Below, in pieces: positions 1-7,358 of a DNA stretch of 21,362 nucleotides; the stretch's first letter is position 1, and each line of letters starts with the position of its first letter. The notes under the pieces were generated by a model. It saw nothing but the letters and a program-made list of their open reading frames with translations, was not told the origin of the DNA and did not search any database. A program made the position numbers and the translations under genes. This DNA is from DATEPR01 sp036503065 (GTDB lineage Bacteria > Actinomycetota > Actinomycetes > Mycobacteriales > Pseudonocardiaceae), in contig DASXXM010000308.1 in the NCBI GenBank assembly GCA_036503065.1, forward strand, positions 1 to 21,362. Reading direction: 5' to 3'.

Positions 1-579
1 GACCAGGTGATGATCCGGTCGGCCCTGGTGTCGCTGATCGAGCTAGAGGACGACCTTGAGGTGATCGGCGTGGCCGGCCGCGGTGACCAGGCCGTCGAGC
101 GGATCGTGGAACTGCGCCCGGACGTCGCCGTCCTGGACATCGACATGCCCGGCATGGACGGCCTGACCGCGGCGGCGCAACTGGCCGAACGCCTGCCCCG
201 GTGCGCCGCGCTGATCCTGACGGCGCTGAACAAGCCCGGCATGCTCCAGCGCGCCCTGCAGGCCAACGCGCGCGGGTTCGTGGTCAAGCACGCGCCCGCG
301 GAGCAGTTGCTGGCCGCGATCCGTGGTGTCGCGGCGGGCCAGCGCGTCTTCGACCCAGCGTTGGCGGTGGCCGTGCTCGAGGCGGACATTCCGGTGACCC
401 AACGGGAACTGGACGTGGTTCGCCTGGTGGCCGAGGGCGCGTCCGCACGGGAGATCGCCGGGCGCCTGTTCCTGTCCGAGGGCACCGTGCGCAACTACAC
501 GTCCAGCCTGATCAACAAGTGCGGCGCCCGCAACCGCGTGGACCTGGTACGGATCGCGTTCGACCGGGGCTGGTTGTAG
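1..579 (+). CDS. NarL/LuxR-family response regulator, 5' end outside window
   Basis: Cytoplasmic two-component response regulator. The frame is open from the first base, and the start plus roughly the first 10-15 residues, including the usual acidic pair, lie upstream of the window. The visible receiver domain has the phosphoacceptor Asp in VLDIDMPGMDG (codon 136-138), the conserved Thr in ILTAL and the conserved Lys in VVKH (codon 286-288). A C-terminal LuxR-type helix-turn-helix follows from about base 394 (TQRELDVVRLVAEG, then REIAGRLFLSEGTVRNYTS). Family knowledge: a histidine kinase phosphorylates the Asp, and the dimer binds promoter DNA. The layout is close to DesR-type regulators, usually encoded beside their kinase, which would lie upstream. 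The target is unknown. It converges on the next gene with only 9 bases between stop codons. Confidence 0.93.
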   Translation, partial: DQVMIRSALVSLIELEDDLEVIGVAGRGDQAVERIVELRPDVAVLDIDMPGMDGLTAAAQLAERLPRCAALILTALNKPGMLQRALQANARGFVVKHAPAEQLLAAIRGVAAGQRVFDPALAVAVLEADIPVTQRELDVVRLVAEGASAREIAGRLFLSEGTVRNYTSSLINKCGARNRVDLVRIAFDRGWL

Positions 580-588
580 CGCGGGCTT

Positions 589-1113
589 TCACACCGGGTC
601 CAGCGCGTCCAGCGCGGACCTCGTGAGCGGGACGATCTGCTCGGCGGTCAGGTGGTCCTCCCAGGTCTGCTGGCGGACGGACGCGGCGCCGAGGTCGATG
701 AAGCCGTGCTCCGTGGTGAAACCGCCGCCCCGCTCGAACATCAGCAGCAGCGGCGCATAGGGATCCGCCAAGCCGTCCGGCACGGGCTTCCCCGCATCCA
801 GGACGGCCGCCCAACGCAACGCGGCGCGAACCGTGGTGGCCACCGACGGCCAGCCGATCCCGGTCGAGATCAGCGTTTCCAGCGGCTCGAGCAGGTCGCG
901 GGGCACCTCGACGTCCGGCGCCCACAGCGCTGGGATGTCGAAGAACGGCCAAGCGTCGGTCGCGCCGAGTTCCCTTGCCCACCAGGCGGCGCGGCGCAGG
1001 TACTCGCGCATCAGCTTGGCCCGGGCCCTGGGGTGGTCGATGCCGTCGTCGCTGCGCCAGTCCACCGCGAGCAGGCGGGCGAGGGTGGTGGCCGCGTGGC
1101 CGTCGGGGTTCAC
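589..1113 (-). CDS. Putative immunity protein for the adjacent polymorphic toxin
   Basis: A 174-residue protein without signal peptide or membrane segment, so cytoplasmic. The GTG start at 1113 overlaps the TGA of the toxin relic as GTGA, the coupling expected of a toxin-immunity pair, and this fixes the start. It looks alpha-helical with many Trp residues (WWARELGATDAWPFF near residues 44-58). A conserved-looking core, PLLLMFERGGGF (121-132) followed by HGFIDLG (136-142), recalls from memory small actinobacterial proteins encoded directly after secreted toxins. I cannot name an Imm family. The inferred role is to bind and neutralise the cognate toxin domain. The frame is intact although the toxin gene in front is damaged, so it may persist as an orphan immunity gene. 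It could also be an unrelated conserved hypothetical protein. Confidence 0.6.
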   Translation of the reverse strand: MNPDGHAATTLARLLAVDWRSDDGIDHPRARAKLMREYLRRAAWWARELGATDAWPFFDIPALWAPDVEVPRDLLEPLETLISTGIGWPSVATTVRAALRWAAVLDAGKPVPDGLADPYAPLLLMFERGGGFTTEHGFIDLGAASVRQQTWEDHLTAEQIVPLTRSALDALDPV

Positions 1114-1704
1114 AGTCTGAGTCCTTTGCGTGCGGCGTTGACGACGTCGTCGATATTGGACAGGTCGGGCGCGATCGGCGCGGCAGGCGGGGTCAGGCCC
1201 AGTTTCGGCCACAGCCGCAGCGATCCGGTGGACGACAGCGGCGCCACCTCGTGCGCGCCGAAATGCGACGGGTTGAACATCAGCGTCCCGTCCTCCCACG
1301 CCTGCGGATCCGCCGACCGGTACGGCATGCCGGACGCCATCAGCCGGCTCTCCACGTACTCGTGCGACATGAGCGACCGGAACTGGTCCTGCTCGGCCGG
1401 TGACAGCGGGCCCTGCTCGGCCTTCTGCCACAGGCCCGCGATGTCCTCGTCCGCCGTGAAGTAGCCGTGCGAGATCTGGTTCGGGCCCAACGGCACGTCG
1501 TGCTCGGTCAGGAACAGGTGGTTCTTCACCTGCCCGATGACATCCTGGCTGATGCCGGTGTTCTGGGCGATCTTGGGCACGTCCGCAGGCGGTCACCAGT
1601 TCGTCGACGTGCTGGGTGGACATATAAGGCCACGGGACACCGATGACGTTGAGGAAGTTCACCACCGGACCCCGGTAGGTCATCAACCGCCACGGCGACC
1701 CCAT
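1110..1704 (-). pseudogene. Degraded T7SS-type polymorphic toxin (N-terminal scrap plus C-terminal toxin domain)
   Basis: Two out-of-frame pieces of one toxin gene. The N-terminal piece (start at 1704 or 1683) reads GPVVNFLNVIGVPWPY and is followed at once by MSTQHVDELVTACG. In actinobacterial WXG-like secreted toxins, as I remember them, a PWPY-like motif near residue 20 and a THxDELVTAC-like motif near residue 80 are separated by a helical region, so an in-frame internal deletion is likely. The frame then breaks near 1580-1595, where TGA at 1593-1595 blocks the downstream frame. The C-terminal piece, open from GTG 1580 to TGA 1110 (156 aa), holds a domain with LGPNQISHGYFTADEDI, SHEYVESRLM and HFGAHEVAPL; its His/Glu residues could be catalytic. 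The 156-aa piece might still be translated alone. The nature of the toxin is unknown. Confidence 0.6.
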
Positions 1705-1819
1705 TGCATCACGATCGCTTGCTCGGCGGTCATGATATCGATGTCCGGCCATCGCCCGAACGGACGAGGGAGCGCTGGGCTGTCCCACAGGGCGGACCGG
1801 GTGTCCGGAGTAGCCGGAT

Positions 1820-1862
1820 GTCGATAACGTCGGCGCGGGAACCCAGCCACACGGGAGAGGTC
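1820..1862 (+). promoter_or_regulatory. Leader and ribosome binding site of metY, possible -10
   Basis: A strong Shine-Dalgarno GGGAGAGG (1853-1860) lies 2 bases before ATG 1863 and settles the start of metY. A TANNNT-type -10 candidate, TAACGT (1825-1830), has no convincing -35. Just upstream, TCCGG and CCGGA arms (about 1804-1818) form a small dyad that could be an operator. The leader lacks the GGCAACC core and flanking helices of SAM-I/SAM-IV riboswitches, so riboswitch control is not supported. Confidence 0.4.
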
Positions 1863-3170
1863 ATGACAGCAGACACGACAGGGTGGTCGTTCGAGACGCA
1901 GCAGGTGCATGCGGGCGCGGCGCCCGACCCGACCACCGGCGCCCGGGCCACACCGATCTACCAGACGACCTCGTTCGTCTTCCGCGACACCCAGCACGCC
2001 GCCGACCTGTTCAGCCTGGCCGCGCCGGGTTCCATCTACACCCGCATCAACAACCCGACCCAGGACGTGCTGGAGGCACGGGTCGCCGCGCTGGAGGGTG
2101 GCGTGGCGGCCGTCGCGTTCGCGTCCGGCCAGGCCGCCGAGACCGCCGCGATCCTGAACCTGGCAGGCGCGGGCGACCACCTGGTGTCCAGCGCGTCGCT
2201 CTACGGGGGCACCTACAACCTGTTCCACTACACGCTGCCGAAGCTGGGCATCGAGGTCAGCTTCGTGGACGACCCCGACAACCTGGACGACTGGCTGGCC
2301 GCGATCCGGCCGAACACCAAGCTGTTGTTCGCCGAGACGCTCGGCAACCCGCGCGGCAACGTGCTGGACACCCGTGCCGTGGCCGACGTGGCGCACGAGG
2401 CGGGCGTGCCGCTGATGGTCGACAACACCGTGCCGACGCCCTATCTGCTGCGGCCGATCGAGCACGGCGCCGACATCGTGGTGCACTCGGCGACCAAGTA
2501 CCTCGGCGGCCACGGCACCGCGATCGCCGGTGTCGTGGTAGACGGCGGCACGTTCAACTTCGGCGCGCACGCCGACCGATTCCCCGACTTCTCCGAGCCC
2601 GACCCCAGCTACCACGGCCTGAAGTACTGGGAGGCGCTCGGCCCCGGCGCATTCGCCGCGAAACTGCGCGTGCAGGGCCTGCGCGACACCGGCGGCGCGA
2701 TCGCGCCGCTGACCAGTTTCCTGATCCTGCAAGGGATCGAGACGCTGTCGCTGCGCATCGAGCGGCACGTGGCGAACGCGCAGGCACTGGCCGAGTGGCT
2801 GGAGCGGCGCGACGAGGTCGCGGCCGTCTACTACCCGGGCCTGCCGTCCAGCCCGTGGTACGAGGCGGGCCGTAGGTACCTGCCCAAGGGCGCGGGCGCG
2901 GTCGTGTCGTTCGACCTGCACGGCGGCGCGGCGGCCGGGCGGGCGTTCGTCGACGGGACGGAACTGTTCAGCCTGCTGGTCAACATCGGTGACGTGCGCA
3001 GTCTCATCGTGCACCCGGCCAGCACGACGCACAGCCAGCTGTCCGAAGCGGAACAGGCCATCACGGGTGTCACGCCGGGCCTGGTCCGGCTGTCGGTCGG
3101 CATCGAGGGGATCGAGGACCTCAAGGCTGACCTGGAGGCCGGCTTCCGCGCCGCCAAAGCGGCGGAATGA
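1863..3170 (+). CDS. metY: O-acetylhomoserine sulfhydrylase (PLP-dependent)
   Basis: Cytosolic Cys/Met-metabolism PLP enzyme that replaces the acetyl group of O-acetyl-L-homoserine with sulfide, giving homocysteine for methionine synthesis. The 435 residues match the usual MetY length (about 430), longer than cystathionine synthases and lyases (about 380-400). The N-terminus ETQQVHAG and the TPIYQTTSFVF segment are typical. The PLP lysine is K212 in HSATKYLGGHG. SIYTRINNPT and a C-terminal HPASTTHSQL loop are also family hallmarks. The ATG at 1863 is chosen because of the GGGAGAGG just before it; the frame stays open upstream to 1704 without family sequence. Its TGA overlaps the metX ATG as ATGA, so both enzymes are co-translated and supply and use the same intermediate. 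Confidence 0.97.
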   Translation: MTADTTGWSFETQQVHAGAAPDPTTGARATPIYQTTSFVFRDTQHAADLFSLAAPGSIYTRINNPTQDVLEARVAALEGGVAAVAFASGQAAETAAILNLAGAGDHLVSSASLYGGTYNLFHYTLPKLGIEVSFVDDPDNLDDWLAAIRPNTKLLFAETLGNPRGNVLDTRAVADVAHEAGVPLMVDNTVPTPYLLRPIEHGADIVVHSATKYLGGHGTAIAGVVVDGGTFNFGAHADRFPDFSEPDPSYHGLKYWEALGPGAFAAKLRVQGLRDTGGAIAPLTSFLILQGIETLSLRIERHVANAQALAEWLERRDEVAAVYYPGLPSSPWYEAGRRYLPKGAGAVVSFDLHGGAAAGRAFVDGTELFSLLVNIGDVRSLIVHPASTTHSQLSEAEQAITGVTPGLVRLSVGIEGIEDLKADLEAGFRAAKAAE

Positions 3171-4306
3171 GCGAACCCGACAGTCGCCTTCCCGCCAGCG
3201 GTGCCTGGCAGGAAGGCGACCCGCCCGGCCGGCGCCAGTGGTTCCACGCCGCACACCCATTGCGGCTGGAATCCGGCGTGGCACTACCGGAATACCGCAT
3301 CGCCTACGAGACGTGGGGCACCCCGGCCGCAGACCGGTCCAACGCCGTGCTGGTCGAGCACGCACTGACCGGCGACAGCCACGCCGCGGGCCCATCCGGC
3401 GCCGGCCATCCCACACCGGGCTGGTGGGACACCATGATCGGCCCCGGCCGGGCACTGGACACCGACCGCCTGTTCGTGGTCGCACCGAACGTGCTCGGTG
3501 GCTGCCAGGGGAGCACCGGCCCGGCGTCTCCTGCACCGGACGGGCGATGGTGGGGCAGTCGTTTCCCATACGTGACCGTGCGCGACCAGATCGCGGCCGA
3601 GGCGGCACTGGCCGACCATCTGGGCATCGACACCTGGGCCGCCGTACTCGGCGGCTCGATGGGCGGCATGCGGTCGCTGGAATGGGCGGTCGACCGGCCG
3701 TCACGCGTGGCCGCCGCGCTCGTGCTGGCCGCGCCGGCACGTTCGTCGGCCGACCAGATCGCCTGGAGCTGGCCACAACTACGAGCCATCGAGTCCGATC
3801 CGGACTGGCTCGGCGGCGACTACCACCACCTGCCTGCCGGCCGCGGCCCGCACGTCGGCCTCGGCATCGCCCGGCGGATCGCGCACGTGACGTACCGCGG
3901 CGAGGAGGAACTGCGCATCCGGTTCGACCGCCAAGCCCAACCGGGCGAGGACCCGACACGCGGTGGCCGCTACACCGTCGAGTCCTATTTGGACCATCAC
4001 GCGTCGAAACTGTTGCCCCGCTTCGACGCCGGCAGTTACGTGACCCTGGTGCGAGCCATGAACAGTCACGACATCGGCCGCGACCGCGGCGGCGTGGCCG
4101 AGGCACTACGCCGGGTCACCGCACGCACACTGGTCGCCGGGGTGACCAGTGACCGACTCTACCCACTGCCACAACAGGTCGAGATAGCCGACGGCATTCC
4201 CGGCGCCCGCCCGGTACGGGAGATCGACTCCCCGTACGGCCACGACGCCTTCCTGATCGAGGCCGACCAGATCGCCAAGCTACTGGCCGAACTACTCAGC
4301 CGCTGA
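3167..4306 (+). CDS. metX: Homoserine O-acetyltransferase
   Basis: Alpha/beta-hydrolase-fold enzyme that acetylates L-homoserine with acetyl-CoA, the committed step feeding MetY. The length of 379 residues is normal. The nucleophile elbow GGSMGGM places the catalytic Ser at 164, with D329 (VTSDRLYPLPQQ) and H359 (SPYGHDAFLIE) completing the triad. NVLGGCQGSTGP and FPYVTVRDQ are MetX signatures. The ATG overlaps the end of metY (ATGA), so no separate ribosome binding site is needed. Some homologues are serine or homoserine succinyltransferases; the tandem MetY partner supports the acetyl route, although sequence alone cannot settle acyl specificity. Confidence 0.96.
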   Translation: MSEPDSRLPASGAWQEGDPPGRRQWFHAAHPLRLESGVALPEYRIAYETWGTPAADRSNAVLVEHALTGDSHAAGPSGAGHPTPGWWDTMIGPGRALDTDRLFVVAPNVLGGCQGSTGPASPAPDGRWWGSRFPYVTVRDQIAAEAALADHLGIDTWAAVLGGSMGGMRSLEWAVDRPSRVAAALVLAAPARSSADQIAWSWPQLRAIESDPDWLGGDYHHLPAGRGPHVGLGIARRIAHVTYRGEEELRIRFDRQAQPGEDPTRGGRYTVESYLDHHASKLLPRFDAGSYVTLVRAMNSHDIGRDRGGVAEALRRVTARTLVAGVTSDRLYPLPQQVEIADGIPGARPVREIDSPYGHDAFLIEADQIAKLLAELLSR

Positions 4307-4313
4307 GCCCATG

Positions 4314-4357
4314 ACGCGTGGACGGTGTTCATCAGCGTCCGGCCCGCTGCCACGCGT
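4314..4357. terminator. Possible terminator after metX in the convergent gap
   Basis: An 8-bp perfect inverted repeat, ACGCGTGG (4314-4321) and CCACGCGT (4350-4357), lies just after the metX stop, with a further GGAC/GTCC pairing inside. There is no U-tract. Position between convergent transcripts favours a terminator. The rest of the gap to 4519 shows nothing I recognise. Confidence 0.4.
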
Positions 4358-4513
4358 GCGAGAATTCCCAGTTCTGGGGCGACAATGATTCATCGAGGCC
4401 AGCGGCCGGATCGCCGACCGATCGAATCTGGCTGCTCACCGAAGCAGATCTGGCCGTCGAGAATCCTGGGCACTCTCCCAACAGTTAGGGGCGCGCTCCT
4501 GCCATTCTTGCAT

Positions 4514-4531
4514 GGCTGGCTAGAGCCAGCC
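4514..4531 (-). terminator. Small hairpin across the corA stop codon
   Basis: GGCTGGC (4514-4520), a 4-base loop and GCCAGCC (4525-4531) form a perfect 7-bp stem containing the corA stop codon (4520-4522). No U-tract follows on the minus strand, so termination is only a possibility. Confidence 0.3.
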
Positions 4532-5521
4532 CTTGCGGCGGAACACGAGGTACAGAATCCCGGACAGGACCACGATCAGCGCCGACGACGTGATGAAGCC
4601 GTGCTGGGCGGCGAAACCCGGGAACGGCACGTTCTGGCCGTAGAAGCCGGTGATCGCGGTGGGCACCGCGATGATCGCGGCCCAGCTGGTGACCTGCTTG
4701 GTGATCACGTTGAGCCGGTTGCCCTGGATGGTCAGGTGCGTCTCCAGGATGGTGGTCACCAGGTCGCGCAGGGACTCGGTCCATTCCGTGGCCCGCAGTA
4801 CGTGGTCGTAGACGTCCTGGAAGTACGGCATCATCTGGTCGCTGATGGCGTGGACGTCCCGGCGCATCAGGGTGTTCACGACCTCGCGCATCGGCAGCAC
4901 CACGCGGCGCAGGTTCACCAGGCTCTTGCGCAGTTCGAAGCTGCGCCGCTGCACCTCGGTGTCCCGCGGCCGCTCGTCGAACAGCAGGTCCTCCAGCGCC
5001 TCGATCTCCTCGTCGAGTTCCTGCACGGTCTGGAAGTGCCCGTCCACCACGAAGTCGATCAGCCCGTAGACCAGGAAGCCGACGTTGTGGTGCGCCAGGT
5101 CGGACGCGCTGTCCCACCGTTTCACCACGCCTGCCACGTCGAACCGGTCGTCCTTGCGGACCGTGACCAGGGCCATCGGCGTGACGAACGCGGCGAGTTC
5201 GCTCAGCGCCAGCTCACCGGTGTCCCGGTCCAGCCAGACCGAGTACATGCTCAGGAAGTCGTGCGTGCGGTAGTGGTCCAGTTTGGGCCGCTGCCGGTGC
5301 TCGACGGCGTCCTCGACGGCCAGTTCGTGCAGGCCCAACTCCTCCGCGACGACCTTCAGGTCCACCGTGTCCGGCGCGCAGAGGTCGACCCACACGACGT
5401 CGTTCTCGGCGAGATGGTCCGACAGTTCCGCCACCGGAAAGTTCTCGGCGACCAGTTCTCCATCGTGATACGCCCTGGTGCGGGCGATCCGGTCGATCGT
5501 CGCGTCGGAATCCTCACCCAT
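4520..5521 (-). CDS. corA: CorA-family divalent metal transporter with GQN signature
   Basis: Inner-membrane CorA/MIT-family protein, expected to be a pentameric Mg2+/Co2+ (or Zn2+) channel or carrier. The 333 residues show the family plan: a large acidic cytosolic N-terminal domain with long helices (ETVQELDEEIEALEDLLFDE, then the RKSLVNLRR helix), two C-terminal membrane segments at about 274-293 and 307-326, and a basic tail (RRKGWL). The pore loop reads TGFYGQNVPF with G295-Q296-N297 where classical CorA has GMN. I recall GQN in some actinobacterial paralogues, but it departs from the signature needed for Mg2+ transport in well-studied CorA proteins. The gene lies 24 bases after the SDR gene on the same strand, probably one transcript. 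The ATG has no obvious Shine-Dalgarno. Confidence 0.9.
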   Translation of the reverse strand: MGEDSDATIDRIARTRAYHDGELVAENFPVAELSDHLAENDVVWVDLCAPDTVDLKVVAEELGLHELAVEDAVEHRQRPKLDHYRTHDFLSMYSVWLDRDTGELALSELAAFVTPMALVTVRKDDRFDVAGVVKRWDSASDLAHHNVGFLVYGLIDFVVDGHFQTVQELDEEIEALEDLLFDERPRDTEVQRRSFELRKSLVNLRRVVLPMREVVNTLMRRDVHAISDQMMPYFQDVYDHVLRATEWTESLRDLVTTILETHLTIQGNRLNVITKQVTSWAAIIAVPTAITGFYGQNVPFPGFAAQHGFITSSALIVVLSGILYLVFRRKGWL

Positions 5522-5545
5522 GGGAGGAGAGTAGTTGCCGGGCTG

Positions 5546-6274
5546 TCAGCGGCCGCCGCTGACGTCCAGCAGGGCACCGGTCACGAAGGACGCGGCAGGC
5601 GACAGCAACCACACGATCGCCTCGGCCACCTCCGTCGGCCGCCCACCCCGACCCATCGGCACGGTCGACGCCAACCGCGCGACCCGGTCCGGTCGGCCGC
5701 CGCTGGCATGAATGTCGGTCTCGATCATGCCCGGCCGCACCGCGTTCACGCGAATCCCGTCCGCCGCGACCTCCTTGGCCAGCCCGACGGTCAACGTGTC
5801 CACGGCCGCCTTGGCCGCCGCGTAGTCCACGTACTCACCGGGCGACCCGAGCACCGCGGCCCTGGACGACACGTTGACGATCGCGCCGCCTGCCGTCATC
5901 CGCCGCACCGCCGCCCGCGCACACAGGAACGCGCCCAGGATGTTCACGTCGAACATGCGCCGCAACCGATCCGTGGCCAGATCCGCGACCCGCGACTGCG
6001 GCGCGACGATCCCCGCATTGTTGACCAGCCCGGCCAGTGGTCCCAGTTCGCCCGCCCGGTCGAACAACCCTTCGACCTCGGCCTCGACCGAGACGTCCGC
6101 CCGGTGGGCCAACGCCTGGACGCCGAACGCCCGGCAGTCGGTGACAACCCGCTCGGCCGATGCAGTGTCGTCCCGATAGCCGACACACACGTCCCAACCC
6201 CGCTCGGCAGCCAACCGGGCGGTGGCCGCACCGATACCCCGACCACCACCGGTCACGATCAACGATCCGGTCAT
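5546..6274 (-). CDS. Short-chain dehydrogenase/reductase (FabG-like)
   Basis: Classical SDR of 242 residues, a cytosolic NAD(P)-dependent oxidoreductase. The Rossmann motif TGGGRGIG (8-15), NNAG (85-88), active-site Ser in NVSS (136-137), catalytic Tyr151 and Lys155 in YAAAK, and the PGMIETD loop (181-187) are all in place. GYRDDTASAE (32-41) after beta-2, with an Arg at 34, suggests NADPH preference. The substrate cannot be read from the sequence; members annotated as 3-oxoacyl-ACP reductase or glucose/sugar dehydrogenase look alike. It is followed 24 bases later by corA on the same strand, with no evident functional link. Its ATG is 12 bases from the stop codon of the beta-propeller relic. 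Confidence 0.93.
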   Translation of the reverse strand: MTGSLIVTGGGRGIGAATARLAAERGWDVCVGYRDDTASAERVVTDCRAFGVQALAHRADVSVEAEVEGLFDRAGELGPLAGLVNNAGIVAPQSRVADLATDRLRRMFDVNILGAFLCARAAVRRMTAGGAIVNVSSRAAVLGSPGEYVDYAAAKAAVDTLTVGLAKEVAADGIRVNAVRPGMIETDIHASGGRPDRVARLASTVPMGRGGRPTEVAEAIVWLLSPAASFVTGALLDVSGGR

Positions 6275-6280
6275 GCCGGA

Positions 6281-6388
6281 CAGTATTCAGTTGGCGGTCA
6301 ACCGGATTCCGTCCGGCACGCTGCCGACGATGACCGCCGCGCCTGGCGTGTCGGTGGCGACCGCGACCGGGCGGATGTCGTTGGCGTT
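6281..6388. repeat. Direct repeat copy A (propeller tail), partner at 7359-7466
   Basis: This 108-base stretch matches 7359-7466 in the same orientation with 10 substitutions and no gaps (about 91% identity). It begins abruptly at CAGTAT, 6 bases beyond the shared stop codon. The match continues more weakly past 6388 after a gap. The two copies bracket the HEPN/nucleotidyltransferase module. Confidence 0.9.
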
Positions 6389-6408
6389 CGCCACCCAAGT
6401 TGTGCGGA
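6287..6408 (-). pseudogene. 3' relic of a YVTN beta-propeller gene (last blade)
   Basis: Read on the minus strand, this stretch is in frame with the C-terminal tail of the GH92-propeller protein and ends with the same TGA (6287-6289). It encodes TTWVANANDIRPVAVATD and ends GSVPDGIRLTAN, against DSNANDIRPVTVATG and GSVPDGIGLTAN in the intact gene. Only the final blade remains, and the HepT stop codon (6409) abuts its upstream end. The frame shows no stop and part of the protein sequence is conserved, so the fragment comes from a real gene copy. Either a tandem paralogue was mostly deleted, or the gene end was duplicated when the toxin-antitoxin module arrived. Confidence 0.8.
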
Positions 6409-6741
6409 TCACGTCGTGAAACGTTGCCGGAGACGTCGCGCCGCCGCCAGGAGCGGTGGCAGGTCGTGGGTGACGGTAGCCTGCACGATCCCGTGGGCGG
6501 TGTCGAAGTAGCGGTGTGCGAGATGGTCGCGCATCCCGGCAACGTCCTTCCAGGGAATGTCCGGTTCGTCGGCGAGCAGGGCGGGGTCGATCGCTTTCAC
6601 CGCTTCGCCGATCTCGATCAGACGTACCCGAATCGCGTCGAACACCAGGCCGTCGTCGAACCCGCCCCTGCGCAGGTGAGATGCGATCGCCTCAGCGGCG
6701 GCGAGGACGTCGGCCAGCCGTTGGTCGTCATGGCGACTCAC
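6409..6741 (-). CDS. hepT: HepT-like HEPN RNase toxin (DUF86)
   Basis: A 110-residue all-alpha HEPN-domain protein of the HepT family, expected to be a metal-independent RNase that cuts RNA when free. The catalytic/regulatory motif RX4HXY is R71-DHLA-H76-R-Y78 in MRDHLAHRYFD. The upstream helix IRVRLIEIGEAVKAI (37-51) and the IPWKDVAGMRD segment are typical DUF86 sequence. In the characterised Shewanella HepT-MntA pair, the antitoxin adenylylates the Tyr of this motif; Y78 is the equivalent here. The GTG start at 6741 overlaps the TGA of the antitoxin as GTGA, giving coupled translation after the antitoxin. Its stop lies against the propeller relic. Confidence 0.88.
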   Translation of the reverse strand: MSRHDDQRLADVLAAAEAIASHLRRGGFDDGLVFDAIRVRLIEIGEAVKAIDPALLADEPDIPWKDVAGMRDHLAHRYFDTAHGIVQATVTHDLPPLLAAARRLRQRFTT

Positions 6742-7256
6742 AGCGCGACTGCCTCCGCCAGGATCTCGTCCCGCATGCCGGGCTTGAGCGCGGTGGCGGG
6801 CACGACGTCGACATCGACCCGGAGTAGCTCGGCCAGTTCCCTGCGCAGCCCGACCAAGGACACCACGCCGACCTCCGCGTCCACATCGACCAGCAGATCG
6901 ACATCGCTGGTGTCCGTGTCCTCGCCTCGGGCGACGCTGCCGAACACGCGCACGTTGTGCGCTCCTCGCCCGGCGGCGATCTCGACGACCGCGCGGCGGT
7001 GCCGCCGCAGCCTGCGACCCAGCCGGGTGTCCGGCAGTCCCCATTGATTCCGCGGTGCCGGAACAAGCTCCACGGCGAGTTGATGACCGGTGGCCTCGAT
7101 CAGTTTTGCCAGAGTGGTGAGACCGGGTTCACGACGATCGGACTCGTACGCGCTGATCACCGGCTGTGCGACCCCTGCGCGTCGGGCAAGGTCGGTTTGT
7201 GACAACCGGGCCCGTTGACGAGCCTCCCGGATCATCGCTCCCGCACTTCCGTCCAC
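6738..7256 (-). CDS. XRE-type DNA-binding / MNT nucleotidyltransferase fusion antitoxin
   Basis: A 172-residue cytosolic antitoxin with two domains. Residues about 7-64 are an XRE/Cro helix-turn-helix (ARLSQTDLARRAGVAQPVISAYES). Residues about 80-172 are a minimal nucleotidyltransferase, with GS-x10-DxD as G106-S107 and D118-x-D120 (VFGSVARGEDTDTSDVDLL) and a third carboxylate in RVDVDVV (D148 or D150). Family knowledge: MntA-type enzymes transfer AMP from ATP to the HepT Tyr and so neutralise it; the fused HTH should bind the operon's own promoter. The GTG at 7256 sits 6 bases after TAGGGT, as in leaderless actinobacterial mRNAs. An ATG at 7235 with GGGAG before it is an alternative start, giving 165 residues. 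Confidence 0.9.
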   Translation of the reverse strand: MDGSAGAMIREARQRARLSQTDLARRAGVAQPVISAYESDRREPGLTTLAKLIEATGHQLAVELVPAPRNQWGLPDTRLGRRLRRHRRAVVEIAAGRGAHNVRVFGSVARGEDTDTSDVDLLVDVDAEVGVVSLVGLRRELAELLRVDVDVVPATALKPGMRDEILAEAVAL

Positions 7257-7268
7257 ACTTGGACCCTA
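7257..7268 (-). promoter_or_regulatory. Putative leaderless promoter -10 of the antitoxin-toxin operon
   Basis: On the minus strand TAGGGT (7263-7268) fits TANNNT and lies 6 bases before GTG 7256, the spacing of leaderless genes in actinobacteria. No clear -35 is seen. A loose dyad (CC..AC..GT..GG, about 7264-7284) might be the HTH operator. Confidence 0.35.
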
Positions 7269-7358
7269 TCACGGATTGTCTATGGGGTACGCATGGCTCG
7301 AGACGTCCCCGAAACGCATGACGGGTGACAGCAAGATGCACTCGATGCGATACCGCAA

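Noticed and set aside
589..1788. One continuous gene across the immunity and toxin region
   Set aside because: The frame is open by chance between the N-terminal toxin scrap and the immunity gene. The real toxin domain is in a different frame, ending in the GTGA overlap.
1705..1862. SAM riboswitch before metY
   Set aside because: The expected conserved core and paired helices of SAM-I or SAM-IV are absent.
1683..4106. Very long open frame on the minus strand opposite metY-metX
   Set aside because: It is rich in Arg/Pro/Gly, has no recognisable domain and lies opposite two well-supported enzymes. It is a codon-bias shadow.
4325..6511. Long plus-strand open frame opposite corA and the SDR gene
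   Set aside because: The composition is typical of an antisense shadow in GC-rich DNA, while the minus-strand genes carry clear family motifs.
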